Shown: piece by piece, positions 8,571-17,486 of the stretch
How the letters are laid out: each line of letters begins with the position of its first letter
How positions within the stretch are numbered: position 1 is the stretch's first letter
Assembly: GCF_900639875.1 (NCBI RefSeq)
Contig: NZ_CAAAIA010000002.1
Coordinates: forward strand, 1-64,000
Length of the DNA stretch: 64,000 nucleotides
Reading direction: 5' to 3'
Origin: Legionella impletisoli
GTDB lineage: Bacteria; Pseudomonadota; Gammaproteobacteria; Legionellales; Legionellaceae
Translations under genes and position numbers: made by a program
Notes under the pieces: generated by a model
What the model was told of the DNA's origin: nothing
Database searches by the model: none
What the model saw: the letters and a program-made list of their open reading frames with translations, nothing else

Positions 8571-9559
8571 TATTTACTATTCGCTTTAAGGCTGAAAGAA
8601 AAAATATTGTCAAATTCATCGTGCACCTCAGCAAACGCTTCTAGAATGGTTGGATCAAACTTATAAAAAATCCCATCCGACTTTTTACTTAAAATAATTT
8701 TAACAGTATCTTCATGGCTTAAAGTAGCTGGATGATAAGGGCGATCCGACCTCATCGCATCATAAACGTCACAAAGGCTACATATTCTTGCTTCTAAAGG
8801 AATTTGATCTTTTTTGATTCGTAGCGGATAACCTGTGCCATCAAAATTTTCATGATGATAAAGTGCGATATTTGCTGCAAATTTTCCAAGGGGATGGGCT
8901 ATTTTTTCCAGCATCTTATAACCAAGCTCAGGATGCATTTCAATCACATCGCGTTCAAATAGGTTTAATTTGGTTTGTTTATCAAGAATATGGGATGGCA
9001 AAGCCAATTTACCAATATCATGAAGACTTCCTGCTTGTTGTAAATCAGCGCAATATTGTTCGTTACACCCTAATGCCTGACCGATTACACGCATCATTTT
9101 ACCCGTATTCTCTTCATGTCTTAACGTGTATGAATCATGATAATGTTCCACTCCACTGACAATCAACCTTAAGGAATCAAACAGCTGAATAGTGGTCGCT
9201 TTCAAGGTCATATTCAACTCTAAAAGCGATGATGCAATGGAAGAGTAGGTCACAACCCCGTGAAATTTCTTATGCTCATCCAATACAGCCAGTATATCGA
9301 GCTGATTAGCCCGCATTTTCTCCTCACAAACCGTTGCAGGGGTGTCCGGTAAAACAGCTGGTGGAGAATGGGAAGAAACTAGATCAGCAAAAATCCGGTG
9401 GGGATGGATAATCTTTGCACGACTTACTACGCCAATAAATTTCTTTCGTTGTTTATCTCTGAAGACTGCGAAGTAATTAGAATGAATATTAGGGCGATCT
9501 TCTTCATGAACTAACGCAATATCTTTGCTTAAACAATCCTTTGCAAACAGTTGTTTCAT
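8570..9559 (-). CDS. CBS-like / HD-GYP cyclic-di-GMP phosphodiesterase
   Basis: Cytoplasmic signalling enzyme of 329 residues. The N-terminal 115 residues resemble a CBS pair (FIGVVSRAKI and FHGVVTYSSI strands). The rest is an HD-GYP domain with HDIGKLALP (HD metal ligands) and HHENFDGTGYP at residues 235-245, plus DVYDAMRSDRPYH after it. HD-GYP domains hydrolyse cyclic-di-GMP to GMP or pGpG, usually with a two- or three-iron centre; all the motif residues that I can check are present, so it should be active. It overlaps the preceding small gene by four bases, which indicates translational coupling. Its input domain suggests control by a nucleotide rather than by phosphorylation. Confidence 0.9.
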   Translation of the reverse strand: MKQLFAKDCLSKDIALVHEEDRPNIHSNYFAVFRDKQRKKFIGVVSRAKIIHPHRIFADLVSSHSPPAVLPDTPATVCEEKMRANQLDILAVLDEHKKFHGVVTYSSIASSLLELNMTLKATTIQLFDSLRLIVSGVEHYHDSYTLRHEENTGKMMRVIGQALGCNEQYCADLQQAGSLHDIGKLALPSHILDKQTKLNLFERDVIEMHPELGYKMLEKIAHPLGKFAANIALYHHENFDGTGYPLRIKKDQIPLEARICSLCDVYDAMRSDRPYHPATLSHEDTVKIILSKKSDGIFYKFDPTILEAFAEVHDEFDNIFSFSLKANSK

Positions 9560-9891
9560 AACTCACTCACCTCAATCTGCGTTTCTGATTCTAAACTTAA
9601 GTGAAGAATTTCGTTTTCTCCCATTAACGGCTTGATATGCATGATAATAAAATTGATGATGGCTTCTTTTTTCAGACGCCTTAAAATATTTTTACGAATC
9701 AGCAAATCTCCTATTATTTCATCATCTATTTTAATATGATCATAGGGTTGAGCAATCAGTAATCCAATAGCCCTTTTCATTGCTGTAAATCCAATAGGGG
9801 CTGATTTTCCTAGAACTAAAACATCATCAACCGGTGGCACTTTATATTCGCTTATGCGAGCCGTAATTCGATATCTACTTTGTACATTCAT
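9556..9891 (-). CDS. Unknown small protein coupled to the HD-GYP gene
   Basis: Cytoplasmic protein of about 111 residues with no family I recognise. I choose the ATG at 9891, which follows AGGGA at eight bases; the reading frame is open to a TTG at 9936 that lacks such a site. The body is mixed alpha/beta in appearance, with the charged helix IRKNILRRLKKEAIINF followed by an acidic C-terminal tail. It overlaps the HD-GYP start by four bases, so the two are made together; a role as partner or regulator of the phosphodiesterase is an inference from this coupling only. Confidence 0.6.
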   Translation of the reverse strand: MNVQSRYRITARISEYKVPPVDDVLVLGKSAPIGFTAMKRAIGLLIAQPYDHIKIDDEIIGDLLIRKNILRRLKKEAIINFIIMHIKPLMGENEILHLSLESETQIEVSEL

Positions 9892-10064
9892 TTTATATGT
9901 CCCTGAAAAGCTAAATTTATCAAAGCAATGAGCCAAAGGCTGATAATAACGGGAAAAGAAAATATATAAAAGTATTTTAATTTCCTAGGAAGGATAATTC
10001 GTTTGACTAAGTAGATTGGCCGCGGTTTAATATCTCGATTTTTAGCATGATAAGGAGATTTCTG

Positions 10065-10469
10065 ATGAAAAAACAGCTAATTGCTATAGGATTTTGTGCT
10101 GCTTTGATGAGCACAAATCTATTCGCGGGTGTATTTTTCTTAAAGCAAGGCGATCTACAAAATGATGATCGAATCGATATTGTTTGGAGAAAGCAATCGG
10201 GTAATTGCCCCACGAAATACCCAGTTGAATCGGTTGATTGCAACTATGAATACCAAAATATCGGAGGCTTGGTCGTCAATCATTTGGTCGATGTAAGCAG
10301 CCGTCGTTGGTTTACAACGGAAAATACGTTCGAATTTACGATTTCATTGAGCGCTGCAAGCAAAAACAAAGGGTATGCGTTTAATGAGGCTTCTTGTAAA
10401 AACTTACAGAATGTCCTTCAAACCAACAGCACGGTTACTATCAATAAAACCGGATGCATCGTAAGTTAA
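10065..10469 (+). CDS. Secreted protein of unknown function, four cysteines
   Basis: Protein of 134 residues with a clear signal peptide (MKKQLIAIGFCAALMSTNLFA, shown as its first residues, cleavage near the FA-G junction). The mature part is beta-rich in appearance and has four cysteines (GNCP, VDCNY, ASCKN, TGCIV), suitable for two disulfides in the periplasm or outside. AAGGAG at 10052-10057 fixes the ATG at 10065 rather than the in-frame start at 10047. Not assigned to a family. A ten-pair hairpin follows at 10486-10525. Confidence 0.7.
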   Translation: MKKQLIAIGFCAALMSTNLFAGVFFLKQGDLQNDDRIDIVWRKQSGNCPTKYPVESVDCNYEYQNIGGLVVNHLVDVSSRRWFTTENTFEFTISLSAASKNKGYAFNEASCKNLQNVLQTNSTVTINKTGCIVS

Positions 10470-10485
10470 AGTATTCCATCGCGCC

Positions 10486-10525
10486 ACTGCCATTCATTTA
10501 GCAACCCGAGCGACCGAATGGCAGT
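10486..10525. terminator. Hairpin between converging genes
   Basis: ACTGCCATTC (10486-10495) and GAATGGCAGT (10516-10525) enclose a 20-nt loop between the secreted protein gene and the leftward GDSL gene. No T-run follows on either strand, so it may be a Rho-dependent end, a processing site or an unrelated palindrome. Confidence 0.4.
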
Positions 10526-10582
10526 CACGCTGGCATTATTACGACCGTTCTTATTAAAGACTTATCGTCCTTAAAAAGAGAC

Positions 10583-12022
10583 TTAAGATCCTTGCTGGCC
10601 TAATGCTTTCTGAGAAAGTTCACGCTCTGCCGCTTGTATAAATTCCATGGCGTTTTGTAATACGTTAGAGTCTAAAATCAGCTCGTCCTCTTTATTTAAC
10701 CACCCCAAATCAATCAAAACCTCTTTGGTTCGTTTCCCCCCTTCCATTAAAGCATGTTGTAAAATGGTTTTTAATGAAGCATTTTTAATATCCAAATTTG
10801 AGTGACGAAAGCAACTAAAAAAGCCATGTTTGTCTTGCTCAAAGCGCCTTTCATAATGTGTTTTAAAACACGCCAATAACTCTTCTTCTGTGCATTCACG
10901 ATGTTTCTTATGAATGATTTTATCAGGCTCTAATAAGGTATATTGGTTACCCAACGTATCGTAAAAATGAGCAGCTAGCAATGCGTGCAGATCAGCTGAG
11001 GGATGAATATCATCGAAATACATATAACCACTGGCAGCGGATATCCCTTTTGATGGGGGTTTAAAATCCAGTGAGTCCGCATAAGATAAAGTTTTCTTCT
11101 CTTCATCAAAGTAATATTTTGATGGATTCTCATAAACTTTTTCAAACTCTGAATTAATATCAAAAATACGTATTGAACAATAGGGATAATCTCTAGAAAG
11201 CGCTTCGCAAACTTCTTGCAATTGCTTATTAAAATAATAAGAGCATTGTCTAGCTTCTACTTGTTCCGCTTGAGTTTTATCATAAAAACGAGGAGTTAAA
11301 GAAAGGTTTGGTAGATTGAATAACACAAAATTTCGATACCCAGCCGAAATGAGCTTTCTTACATTATCTACTCGGGCAGCAATGGCTCTGTCGACTTCTT
11401 CTGGTGTGGGTTTAGCATTGACCGTAATTAAATCATTTGCACCAGACCATTCTATAATTAAGGTCTCTCGTTTCTGCTTACAAGAAATATTATGCTTTTT
11501 GTCGTATTGAAGAATCTTATGCCGCATATCTTCCAATGCGGATAAAATGATGCGATTAAAAAACCGTTTGAGATTCCAGCTTGGCTTCCAACTGTAATCA
11601 TGTGACATTAAGCCGCCTTCGCAGTAGCTTCTTACCCATAACTTTTTATGATAGTGGACAAACTTATCGTCATCTAACGTATAACTGTCATAAATAGCAC
11701 GTAAAATTCGCTTATCGCGCATAATAACGGCATCCGCGATATCTGTATCGCGTAAATGCCAGCGCCTTTCCAGCCGCTTAATGGTAAAATCACTGGCAAT
11801 ACTCGCTGTAACGTGATCGCCCCAAACCAGGCCATTGGTAAATCGCCCATCGGGTGAGCGCTGTTCAAGCCCTGCGATTTTGCGCATAGGTATAATGCCG
11901 AATAAAAAAGCTCGATTAAGCGTGCCTCGATCGGATAGGCTATCCCCCATCATCGTGATGTATTTAATTTCTATTGGCTTGTTCGCGTTTTCTTCTCCTA
12001 TCACGCCCTGATTTCGCGGCAT
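10583..12022 (-). CDS. GDSL/SGNH hydrolase with extra C-terminal domain
   Basis: SGNH-superfamily esterase or lipase of 479 residues. Block I GDSLSD gives the nucleophile Ser28; GRFTNGLVW follows, block III is SGANDL, and block V is DDIHPS with Asp337 and His340. The N-terminus lacks a signal peptide, unlike secreted GDSL lipases such as PlaA. Residues from about 385 form an added domain (GFFSCFRHS, then TILQHALMEGGKRTKEVL and LGWL) and the C-terminus AERELSQKALGQQGS has the spaced glutamates and small residues seen in Dot/Icm signals. The ATG at 12022 follows AGGAGG; the frame's earlier start at 12055 has no site. Function inferred: acyl-ester hydrolysis, possibly in the host cell. Confidence 0.8.
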   Translation of the reverse strand: MPRNQGVIGEENANKPIEIKYITMMGDSLSDRGTLNRAFLFGIIPMRKIAGLEQRSPDGRFTNGLVWGDHVTASIASDFTIKRLERRWHLRDTDIADAVIMRDKRILRAIYDSYTLDDDKFVHYHKKLWVRSYCEGGLMSHDYSWKPSWNLKRFFNRIILSALEDMRHKILQYDKKHNISCKQKRETLIIEWSGANDLITVNAKPTPEEVDRAIAARVDNVRKLISAGYRNFVLFNLPNLSLTPRFYDKTQAEQVEARQCSYYFNKQLQEVCEALSRDYPYCSIRIFDINSEFEKVYENPSKYYFDEEKKTLSYADSLDFKPPSKGISAASGYMYFDDIHPSADLHALLAAHFYDTLGNQYTLLEPDKIIHKKHRECTEEELLACFKTHYERRFEQDKHGFFSCFRHSNLDIKNASLKTILQHALMEGGKRTKEVLIDLGWLNKEDELILDSNVLQNAMEFIQAAERELSQKALGQQGS

Positions 12023-12164
12023 AAAACCTCCTGTTTTAGTTATCCTTATTATCATTATCCTATTTTAAGCTGCTGTCTAGCATGCGAATCAGCCTAGTGG
12101 AATTGTAAATCCCTCTAAGTGATGCTACTTTAATTTTTATACATTTAACAAAAGGAGATGGCAC

Positions 12165-12575
12165 GTGAAGCGTACGATATGGTTTAGTAGCGTCATGATT
12201 GGGATGTTGTGTAGCTCTTTTGTTTTAGCCAAAACTGAAATTACAGGGACTTATCAGTGTGAAGGAGAATCTAATATTAATAATAAACCGTTTAAAGGGA
12301 CTCTTGAGATTCATAAGCACGAGAAAAAAGGGCTTTACGAAACAAAATTTACCTACAGAGATGGCTCTAAAGATGTTGGGATATTAAAGCCATCGAAGAA
12401 AGAAAACGTTTATGTTCAGTATTTTCATTCCGCTGTCCCGAATGAAGCCAGTGGATTCACAAGGTTTACGCTAAAATCACCGCAAGAACTTGCTGCAAAC
12501 TATGTTTACATTAGTGAAAATACTGGAGATATTGCTACCGGTGAGGCAGTTTGTACACAGAAGAAAAAGCGTTAA
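12165..12575 (+). CDS. Small secreted protein, GTG start
   Basis: Protein of 136 residues with a signal peptide ending near VLA-KTE. The mature part opens with ITGTYQCEGES and closes with GEAVCTQKKKR, so its only two cysteines could join the ends; the middle alternates short strands as in a small beta-barrel. GTG at 12165 is preceded by AAAGGAG at a suitable distance and no ATG in frame comes earlier. Family not recognised. An A-rich/T-rich hairpin (12593-12609) and a 36-bp palindrome follow. Confidence 0.65.
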   Translation: MKRTIWFSSVMIGMLCSSFVLAKTEITGTYQCEGESNINNKPFKGTLEIHKHEKKGLYETKFTYRDGSKDVGILKPSKKENVYVQYFHSAVPNEASGFTRFTLKSPQELAANYVYISENTGDIATGEAVCTQKKKR

Positions 12576-12592
12576 ACGAACGTTATCCTGTA

Positions 12593-12609
12593 AAAAAGCA
12601 AAGCTTTTT
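12593..12609 (+). terminator. A/T-rich hairpin terminator
   Basis: AAAAAGC, loop AAA, GCTTTTT, 18 bases past the stop of the small secreted protein gene. The stem ends in five T, but only two GC pairs hold it, so it is a weak candidate. Confidence 0.4.
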
Positions 12610-12637
12610 ATATGGGATCCATTCAAAATAAGCCCGG

Positions 12638-12673
12638 TCGATATCAGCAAAATTTGGATTTTTCTGATATCGA
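12638..12673. repeat. 36-bp palindrome, copy 2 of 3
   Basis: Same element as 3796-3831 with one mismatch in the stem (TTTTT in place of TTTTG on the right arm); the TTGG loop is unchanged. It lies between converging genes, like copy 1. Confidence 0.9.
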
Positions 12674-12718
12674 AGGGGACGTTAACTCAGTGTAAGATTT
12701 GGGCCAAGCACATAGCCC

Positions 12719-13939
12719 TTACTCTTTAGAACTCGATTTTGGAGTTTTAAATCCAATGAACCAACCTAAGCATATCATTTCACAGGCGATCAAAACATAA
12801 AAGGATGTTTGATACGCGGAGGCTGGATAGAAACCCAGCTCATTTTTTGGCCAATGCGTGATGATTGCACCTAACATATATTGCCAAACAAATGCTCCAA
12901 TAAATAATGCAAAATTCAATGCAGTAACCGCTCTTCCGATTACATGGGGTGGTACTGATTGAGAGACATAAGCATATCCTAATGAACCATATTGTGCGAA
13001 ATAACCAAATAGGAACCAAAACACATGACTGCCAGGCCAAACCTTTGAAACAATAAGAAGTTGTAAAAGAATATACAAACTCCCAGTCAAAATAAGTAAG
13101 CCAATGATCGAAACATTTAATTTTTGCAGCCAGCTCGCTATTATCCCAGCGGTTAAAAGGCCAAGAATCATCGCAATAGCTATATCAGAAAGATATAAGG
13201 CAACCTCTGTCGTACTCATACCAATTGCCTGATGTAACCAAGGGCCCGCCCATAACCCCTGAATTGCTATAAAACTACTCATTAAAATAAAGTATGGTGC
13301 AAACCGTATAAACACACGACTTTTTAATACTTCTTTAAAGTCTTTAAGCTGTTGTGAGAAGGGTTCTTCGGTTTGGTGTTCGGCTTTTTTGTCTCGTGTG
13401 ACACCATAGATCAAAAGCCCTACGATCAGAGTAAGAATGGTTAAACTGTATCCTAATGAGCGCCAGCCAAAATTACGAATCACTATTTCTGCAGGAATTG
13501 TAGCCAATAAAGCGCCAATTCCTCCCGCGGTTAATATAATCCCATTCACCAACGGTAATCGTTCGATACTATACCAGCTCGCAGCCGCTTTGAATCCGGC
13601 CATTAAACCTGCGGACATTCCTATACCAATTAATGCTCTCCCGACTGTTAACTGCCAGACGCTTTCAGCAATAGAAAAAAGAAAAATCCCTAGGGTGGCA
13701 ATCAGGAATAATAGGGTTTGCACCCGCCTTGGTCCAAATTTATCCAAAATAAAGCCTAAAGGAATTTGCATGATTCCAAAGCCAAGTAAATAGACTGCCG
13801 TTAAAAACCCTAAAGCATTCGCTGAAAGATGTAAATCCACCGCTAAGACAGGTCCTAGAATTCCATTGATGGCCCGATAGATCGTACATACCAGGTATGC
13901 TAAAGCATAAGGTATTAAAACACTCCCTAGACGATTCAT
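12719..13939 (-). CDS. Major facilitator superfamily transporter
   Basis: Inner-membrane transporter of about 406 residues with twelve hydrophobic segments in two halves. Residues FILDKFGPRRVQT between helices 2 and 3 match MFS motif A (G-x-L-x-D-R-x-G-x-R-R variant). The first helix is very short of charges and opens with YALAYLVCTIYRAI, similar to the hexuronate/phthalate-type or NarK-like carriers, but the substrate is not predictable. The ATG at 13939 has AAAGGA upstream; the frame also opens from a GTG at 13954 that lies within this binding site. Single gene, leftward, divergent from the effector-like gene at 14051. Confidence 0.85.
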   Translation of the reverse strand: MNRLGSVLIPYALAYLVCTIYRAINGILGPVLAVDLHLSANALGFLTAVYLLGFGIMQIPLGFILDKFGPRRVQTLLFLIATLGIFLFSIAESVWQLTVGRALIGIGMSAGLMAGFKAAASWYSIERLPLVNGIILTAGGIGALLATIPAEIVIRNFGWRSLGYSLTILTLIVGLLIYGVTRDKKAEHQTEEPFSQQLKDFKEVLKSRVFIRFAPYFILMSSFIAIQGLWAGPWLHQAIGMSTTEVALYLSDIAIAMILGLLTAGIIASWLQKLNVSIIGLLILTGSLYILLQLLIVSKVWPGSHVFWFLFGYFAQYGSLGYAYVSQSVPPHVIGRAVTALNFALFIGAFVWQYMLGAIITHWPKNELGFYPASAYQTSFYVLIACEMICLGWFIGFKTPKSSSKE

Positions 13940-14050
13940 AGTTAATCCTTTCACTCAGTTGATTACTATCATAAACAATTAGAACTGGACAAACAATGAA
14001 ACTAGAGGCACCCTGTATACCATGCATTTGTTTTATAGGAGTACAGTACC

Positions 14051-16456
14051 GTGCCGGGATTTGAGCAGATTCTGGAGTTAAAAAAATGCTATTTGGAATT
14101 ATCGACTTATAAAAAAATGCTCTTTCCCTACAAACTGGGTCGGTTATTAAAAGGCTTTACTGTAAATCATTTTGCTGATGAAGAAGCCTTAAACATTTAC
14201 CGCGAATTCAAAAATCCCCCCGGTAGTATGCGTCGCAAATTATTCCCTTTTATAAATATCTTTTCAATGGAACGTGGATGCATTGCGGTTCGCGTTCTTT
14301 TTTCAGCCAAATTGCTATCAAACTACCAGAATACCCCAGAAGATGTGTTAGCGAATTTTAAAACCGTCATCCATCATGATAATCCTTATCATGCAGCTCA
14401 TGCACTTTGTGTTTTACAAAAAAAAGGTCTTCTAACGCCAGCAAATCGTGAGCTTATTCAAAAAAGCCTTGATCCATGGCCTTTTGTCCAAGCCTTGATT
14501 AAACTGCAGCCTCATGGTTTATTAGACCACTCTCTTTCTAAGGTAATACTTGAAAAAATTGCTGCTCATAAATCCCCTTGGGAAGCCGCCGATGTGCTGA
14601 TTTCCGCTAAATCATCTAGATTGCTTACTCAAACAAATATTCCCCTATTGTTTGAAATTTTAGACAATAATTCAGAATACTTAGCCATCGCTTTTGCAAT
14701 TTATATCTTTCAATATCTTGGATTTCTTAATCATACAATCCAAGAAACCGACTTGCATCAACTCCTTGTAAATCACACAAACTTATTTAATAGCCCCCCT
14801 TTGAGACGATTATGGTTGGAATCATTACCTACCTTAAACACATATGAAATGAAATGCGTTTTACAACAACCCGATTCGGATGCTAAGCGCACATACGCTA
14901 TTGAATTATTACTTAATAAACCTAAGGTATTTGCTTTCGCGAATAGTCATTCGCGAACCTATCAAGAGGATTATCTAAACCCGTTCATTGCAGATTATTT
15001 ATCAACGCTTAGGATAAATTTTTCCACAGACGAGCATCCGGTAGAACTCTCACAGGATCGGTCTTTAGTAGGTATATTGATTTTAAAAAATTTTATTCAG
15101 AATACCCGTTCATTTCCAGAAAGCGATTTTCTCTTTTTGCTCAATATTTCCGCTATCCGAGATCGCGCTCATCATGCATCCAATACATTGCTTAGATTCG
15201 CATTGTTCCACAAAAACCGGCAAGCAATTGATGGCTTATTTGCCATACCAGCCGTCGCTAATCTAGCCGCAAGAAATAATTTTTATAACAGTCGCCTGTT
15301 AGGATATCAACCACTTCAGGAACTTGCTCGGAATGATGAATCATCGATGGTTAGTCTCTCGGCTGTAGAACAATCCATGGTGGACTCCATTCTTGAACGC
15401 TATCGGCCTACAATCAAAGCCTGGGGTGGTAAGGAATTCGTTTTTGATGCGTTAAGAAAATTTCTGCAAGAACGTTATTTGAAAAATCCCGCTAAGATTG
15501 TAATAAACAATCATGTCATCTTTTTACCTCTAGATTGGGAAGAGTTTCAAGCCTTAAAATTAAATAAGGTGCAGCGCATGAGCGCCTTAAAAGCGTACTA
15601 CCAAAACTCTCCTCACACCGCATTGCGTTTTTTATCTATACCGAATCACTGGATTGACTTAGAAGCTCCTTATACCGTAGAAATCCAATTAACCGGTCAA
15701 AAATATGCCTGTTTTAAGTCGTTTATTCTTCTTATTACTGCTTTTTGGTTGGCTGCAATGGATTCTGAAACACCTCCTACCGATGGTCACACCATAGAAG
15801 AACGTATTGAAACATTTATTAACCATATTGCGTTAATAGGACGAGCGCACAACTGGGAGTCGCCATTTTCACTCAGAGGAAAACAACCTGAATGTGACAA
15901 CTTAAAGCCTGACGCGCCAAGTTGTTCTTCAGGAATTAAAAGAAGATTATTAAATTCGGTCATAGGACATCCCTTATTTCAGGGCCTAACAACCGATTTA
16001 CTTGAGCAAGAGTTAAAATCGTTTGTTTATAATTATTACAAACAACATATTCCCGATGAACATGCTTCTGAGATTATGAAAGCCATCCAAGCCAAAATTG
16101 ATTTGAATTCATCCTTTGAAGGCATTGATCTAGCCGAGTACAATATAAACCCTGCTGAAATCGAAGCATTTACAGCCAGGCTCAAAACAAAATACGGGCA
16201 TCAACTGAGTTATTTTACTTCTAAAATAAACGATTTCTTTAAACCATCCTATGGTTTATCTCACCTTGAAAAATATTACACATCGGCAGGGATTGATGTC
16301 TTACTAGAGAATGGTCTAAAAATAAAAAAGAATACAAAAAACGCCAGCTCCTCTCATGGTTTGTTTAAATTGCCAGCGTCTTCGTCTGTCGTAGCTATGT
16401 GCACGCGAGAAGAAGAGCTCGCTTCTTCTCATCATGCGATTGGTTCATTACATTGA
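14051..16456 (+). CDS. Large helical protein, Dot/Icm effector candidate
   Basis: Protein of 801 residues with no signal peptide, no membrane segment and no enzyme motif I recognise. The first 250 residues repeat an all-helical pattern of about 35 residues in which a leucine-rich helix ends in GLL or GFL before a polar turn (KKGLLTPANRELI, PHGLLDHSLSKVI, SSRLLTQTNIPLL, YLGFLNHTIQETD). The C-terminus TREEELASSHHAIGSLH has three glutamates at -15 to -13 with small and hydrophobic residues behind, which fits the E-block signal for Dot/Icm export. GTG at 14051 follows AGGAG by nine bases. Effector status is an inference; host target unknown. Confidence 0.7.
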   Translation: MPGFEQILELKKCYLELSTYKKMLFPYKLGRLLKGFTVNHFADEEALNIYREFKNPPGSMRRKLFPFINIFSMERGCIAVRVLFSAKLLSNYQNTPEDVLANFKTVIHHDNPYHAAHALCVLQKKGLLTPANRELIQKSLDPWPFVQALIKLQPHGLLDHSLSKVILEKIAAHKSPWEAADVLISAKSSRLLTQTNIPLLFEILDNNSEYLAIAFAIYIFQYLGFLNHTIQETDLHQLLVNHTNLFNSPPLRRLWLESLPTLNTYEMKCVLQQPDSDAKRTYAIELLLNKPKVFAFANSHSRTYQEDYLNPFIADYLSTLRINFSTDEHPVELSQDRSLVGILILKNFIQNTRSFPESDFLFLLNISAIRDRAHHASNTLLRFALFHKNRQAIDGLFAIPAVANLAARNNFYNSRLLGYQPLQELARNDESSMVSLSAVEQSMVDSILERYRPTIKAWGGKEFVFDALRKFLQERYLKNPAKIVINNHVIFLPLDWEEFQALKLNKVQRMSALKAYYQNSPHTALRFLSIPNHWIDLEAPYTVEIQLTGQKYACFKSFILLITAFWLAAMDSETPPTDGHTIEERIETFINHIALIGRAHNWESPFSLRGKQPECDNLKPDAPSCSSGIKRRLLNSVIGHPLFQGLTTDLLEQELKSFVYNYYKQHIPDEHASEIMKAIQAKIDLNSSFEGIDLAEYNINPAEIEAFTARLKTKYGHQLSYFTSKINDFFKPSYGLSHLEKYYTSAGIDVLLENGLKIKKNTKNASSSHGLFKLPASSSVVAMCTREEELASSHHAIGSLH

Positions 16457-16466
16457 ATGACCAAAA

Positions 16467-17486
16467 TCAGAAAAAACTTGGCCTGGCTCTAACCTCAACA
16501 ACATCCATCTCACCTACTTTGCTAGCAACTTCGCTCATAGCACCAGCTAACCCAGTAGGCTTAGGATGGTAAAAAGTACCAAAAAGAGTTAATGCAGCCC
16601 CCACGCCTACCGTCACTGCGGCAGCAGCAATAGGTGCGAAGGGAATTAATACAATTCCTGCAATCAAAACGGCCACACCCAGCGCAAACATTAAATCACT
16701 TACTTTTGAAAGATAAGGCGCAGGATACCCTTTCATCTGCTCTGCTACTTTTTGATAGGATTCAACTTTATCTTCAATACAACCTTCGTCCTTAGTGAAT
16801 AATTCGATAGTCGCCGTTAATACCTCGTTTAGTAAAGAAGTAGCCTCTGGACAATTATTTGAAACATTAATTTCTGTAATAAGCTTCGTTAAGATCTCTT
16901 GTACTTCAGGAACTTGATGAGATGCTATTTTTTTTAAATAAACGAGATTGCGCTCATAATTATCCACAGAAGGACTACTTTCTTCTACCTCATCTCTAGG
17001 TCGTTTCAATGCTTCTAAAGCTTTAGCTTGTTCTTGAATTCGACAAAGTGAAGAATCCATTAAGATAGATCGATCTTCGCCTTCTCCATAAAGATGATAC
17101 GCTGAAGCTAAACCACCAATATGAGTCACTAAGGTAGGAAGCAAGTCTGTTGCTTGAGCTATATTAGAAATTGCCTCGAGTGGAAGGCTTTGCAGCTGCA
17201 ACAAAATATATTTTTCAGCAGCTACACGTTGCAACGCTCTAAAGTTGTTTGCTTGATGTCCATCGCCAAACCCTGCGTGGTGGAGAAATTCATCCTGATG
17301 AGCTTGGTCTTGAATAAAGTCTTCCTTTAATCCAAGCGCTTGATAATGCTCTACAACTTTTTGTCTAAAATTTTCCGCCTCACTCAAATCGGCTTGCATT
17401 AAATCCAGAAGGGCCTGTTCATAGGTTTCGAAGCTATCAAGTGTAAGGTTTTGGAGTGCTTCTAAAAGTTGTTGATTCTTAGCCAT
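16467..17486 (-). CDS. Unknown protein with C-terminal membrane hairpin
   Basis: Protein of 339 residues: about 255 mainly helical, acidic residues, then a pair of adjacent hydrophobic helices (LMFALGVAVLIAGIVLIPFA and AAAAVTVGVGAALTLFGTF) and a short polar tail ending RARPSFF. The membrane hairpin with a large soluble N-terminal part is common in effectors that sit on host membranes, and the gene ends ten bases from the effector-like gene at 14051-16456, converging with it. No family recognised. The ATG at 17486 has only a weak GAGAG site. An inner-membrane location in the bacterium is equally possible. Confidence 0.6.
   Translation of the reverse strand: MAKNQQLLEALQNLTLDSFETYEQALLDLMQADLSEAENFRQKVVEHYQALGLKEDFIQDQAHQDEFLHHAGFGDGHQANNFRALQRVAAEKYILLQLQSLPLEAISNIAQATDLLPTLVTHIGGLASAYHLYGEGEDRSILMDSSLCRIQEQAKALEALKRPRDEVEESSPSVDNYERNLVYLKKIASHQVPEVQEILTKLITEINVSNNCPEATSLLNEVLTATIELFTKDEGCIEDKVESYQKVAEQMKGYPAPYLSKVSDLMFALGVAVLIAGIVLIPFAPIAAAAVTVGVGAALTLFGTFYHPKPTGLAGAMSEVASKVGEMDVVEVRARPSFF

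Noticed and set aside
10007-10243. Leftward frame over the secreted protein gene
   Set aside because: It is the complement of the gene at 10065-10469, which has a signal peptide and an AAGGAG site.
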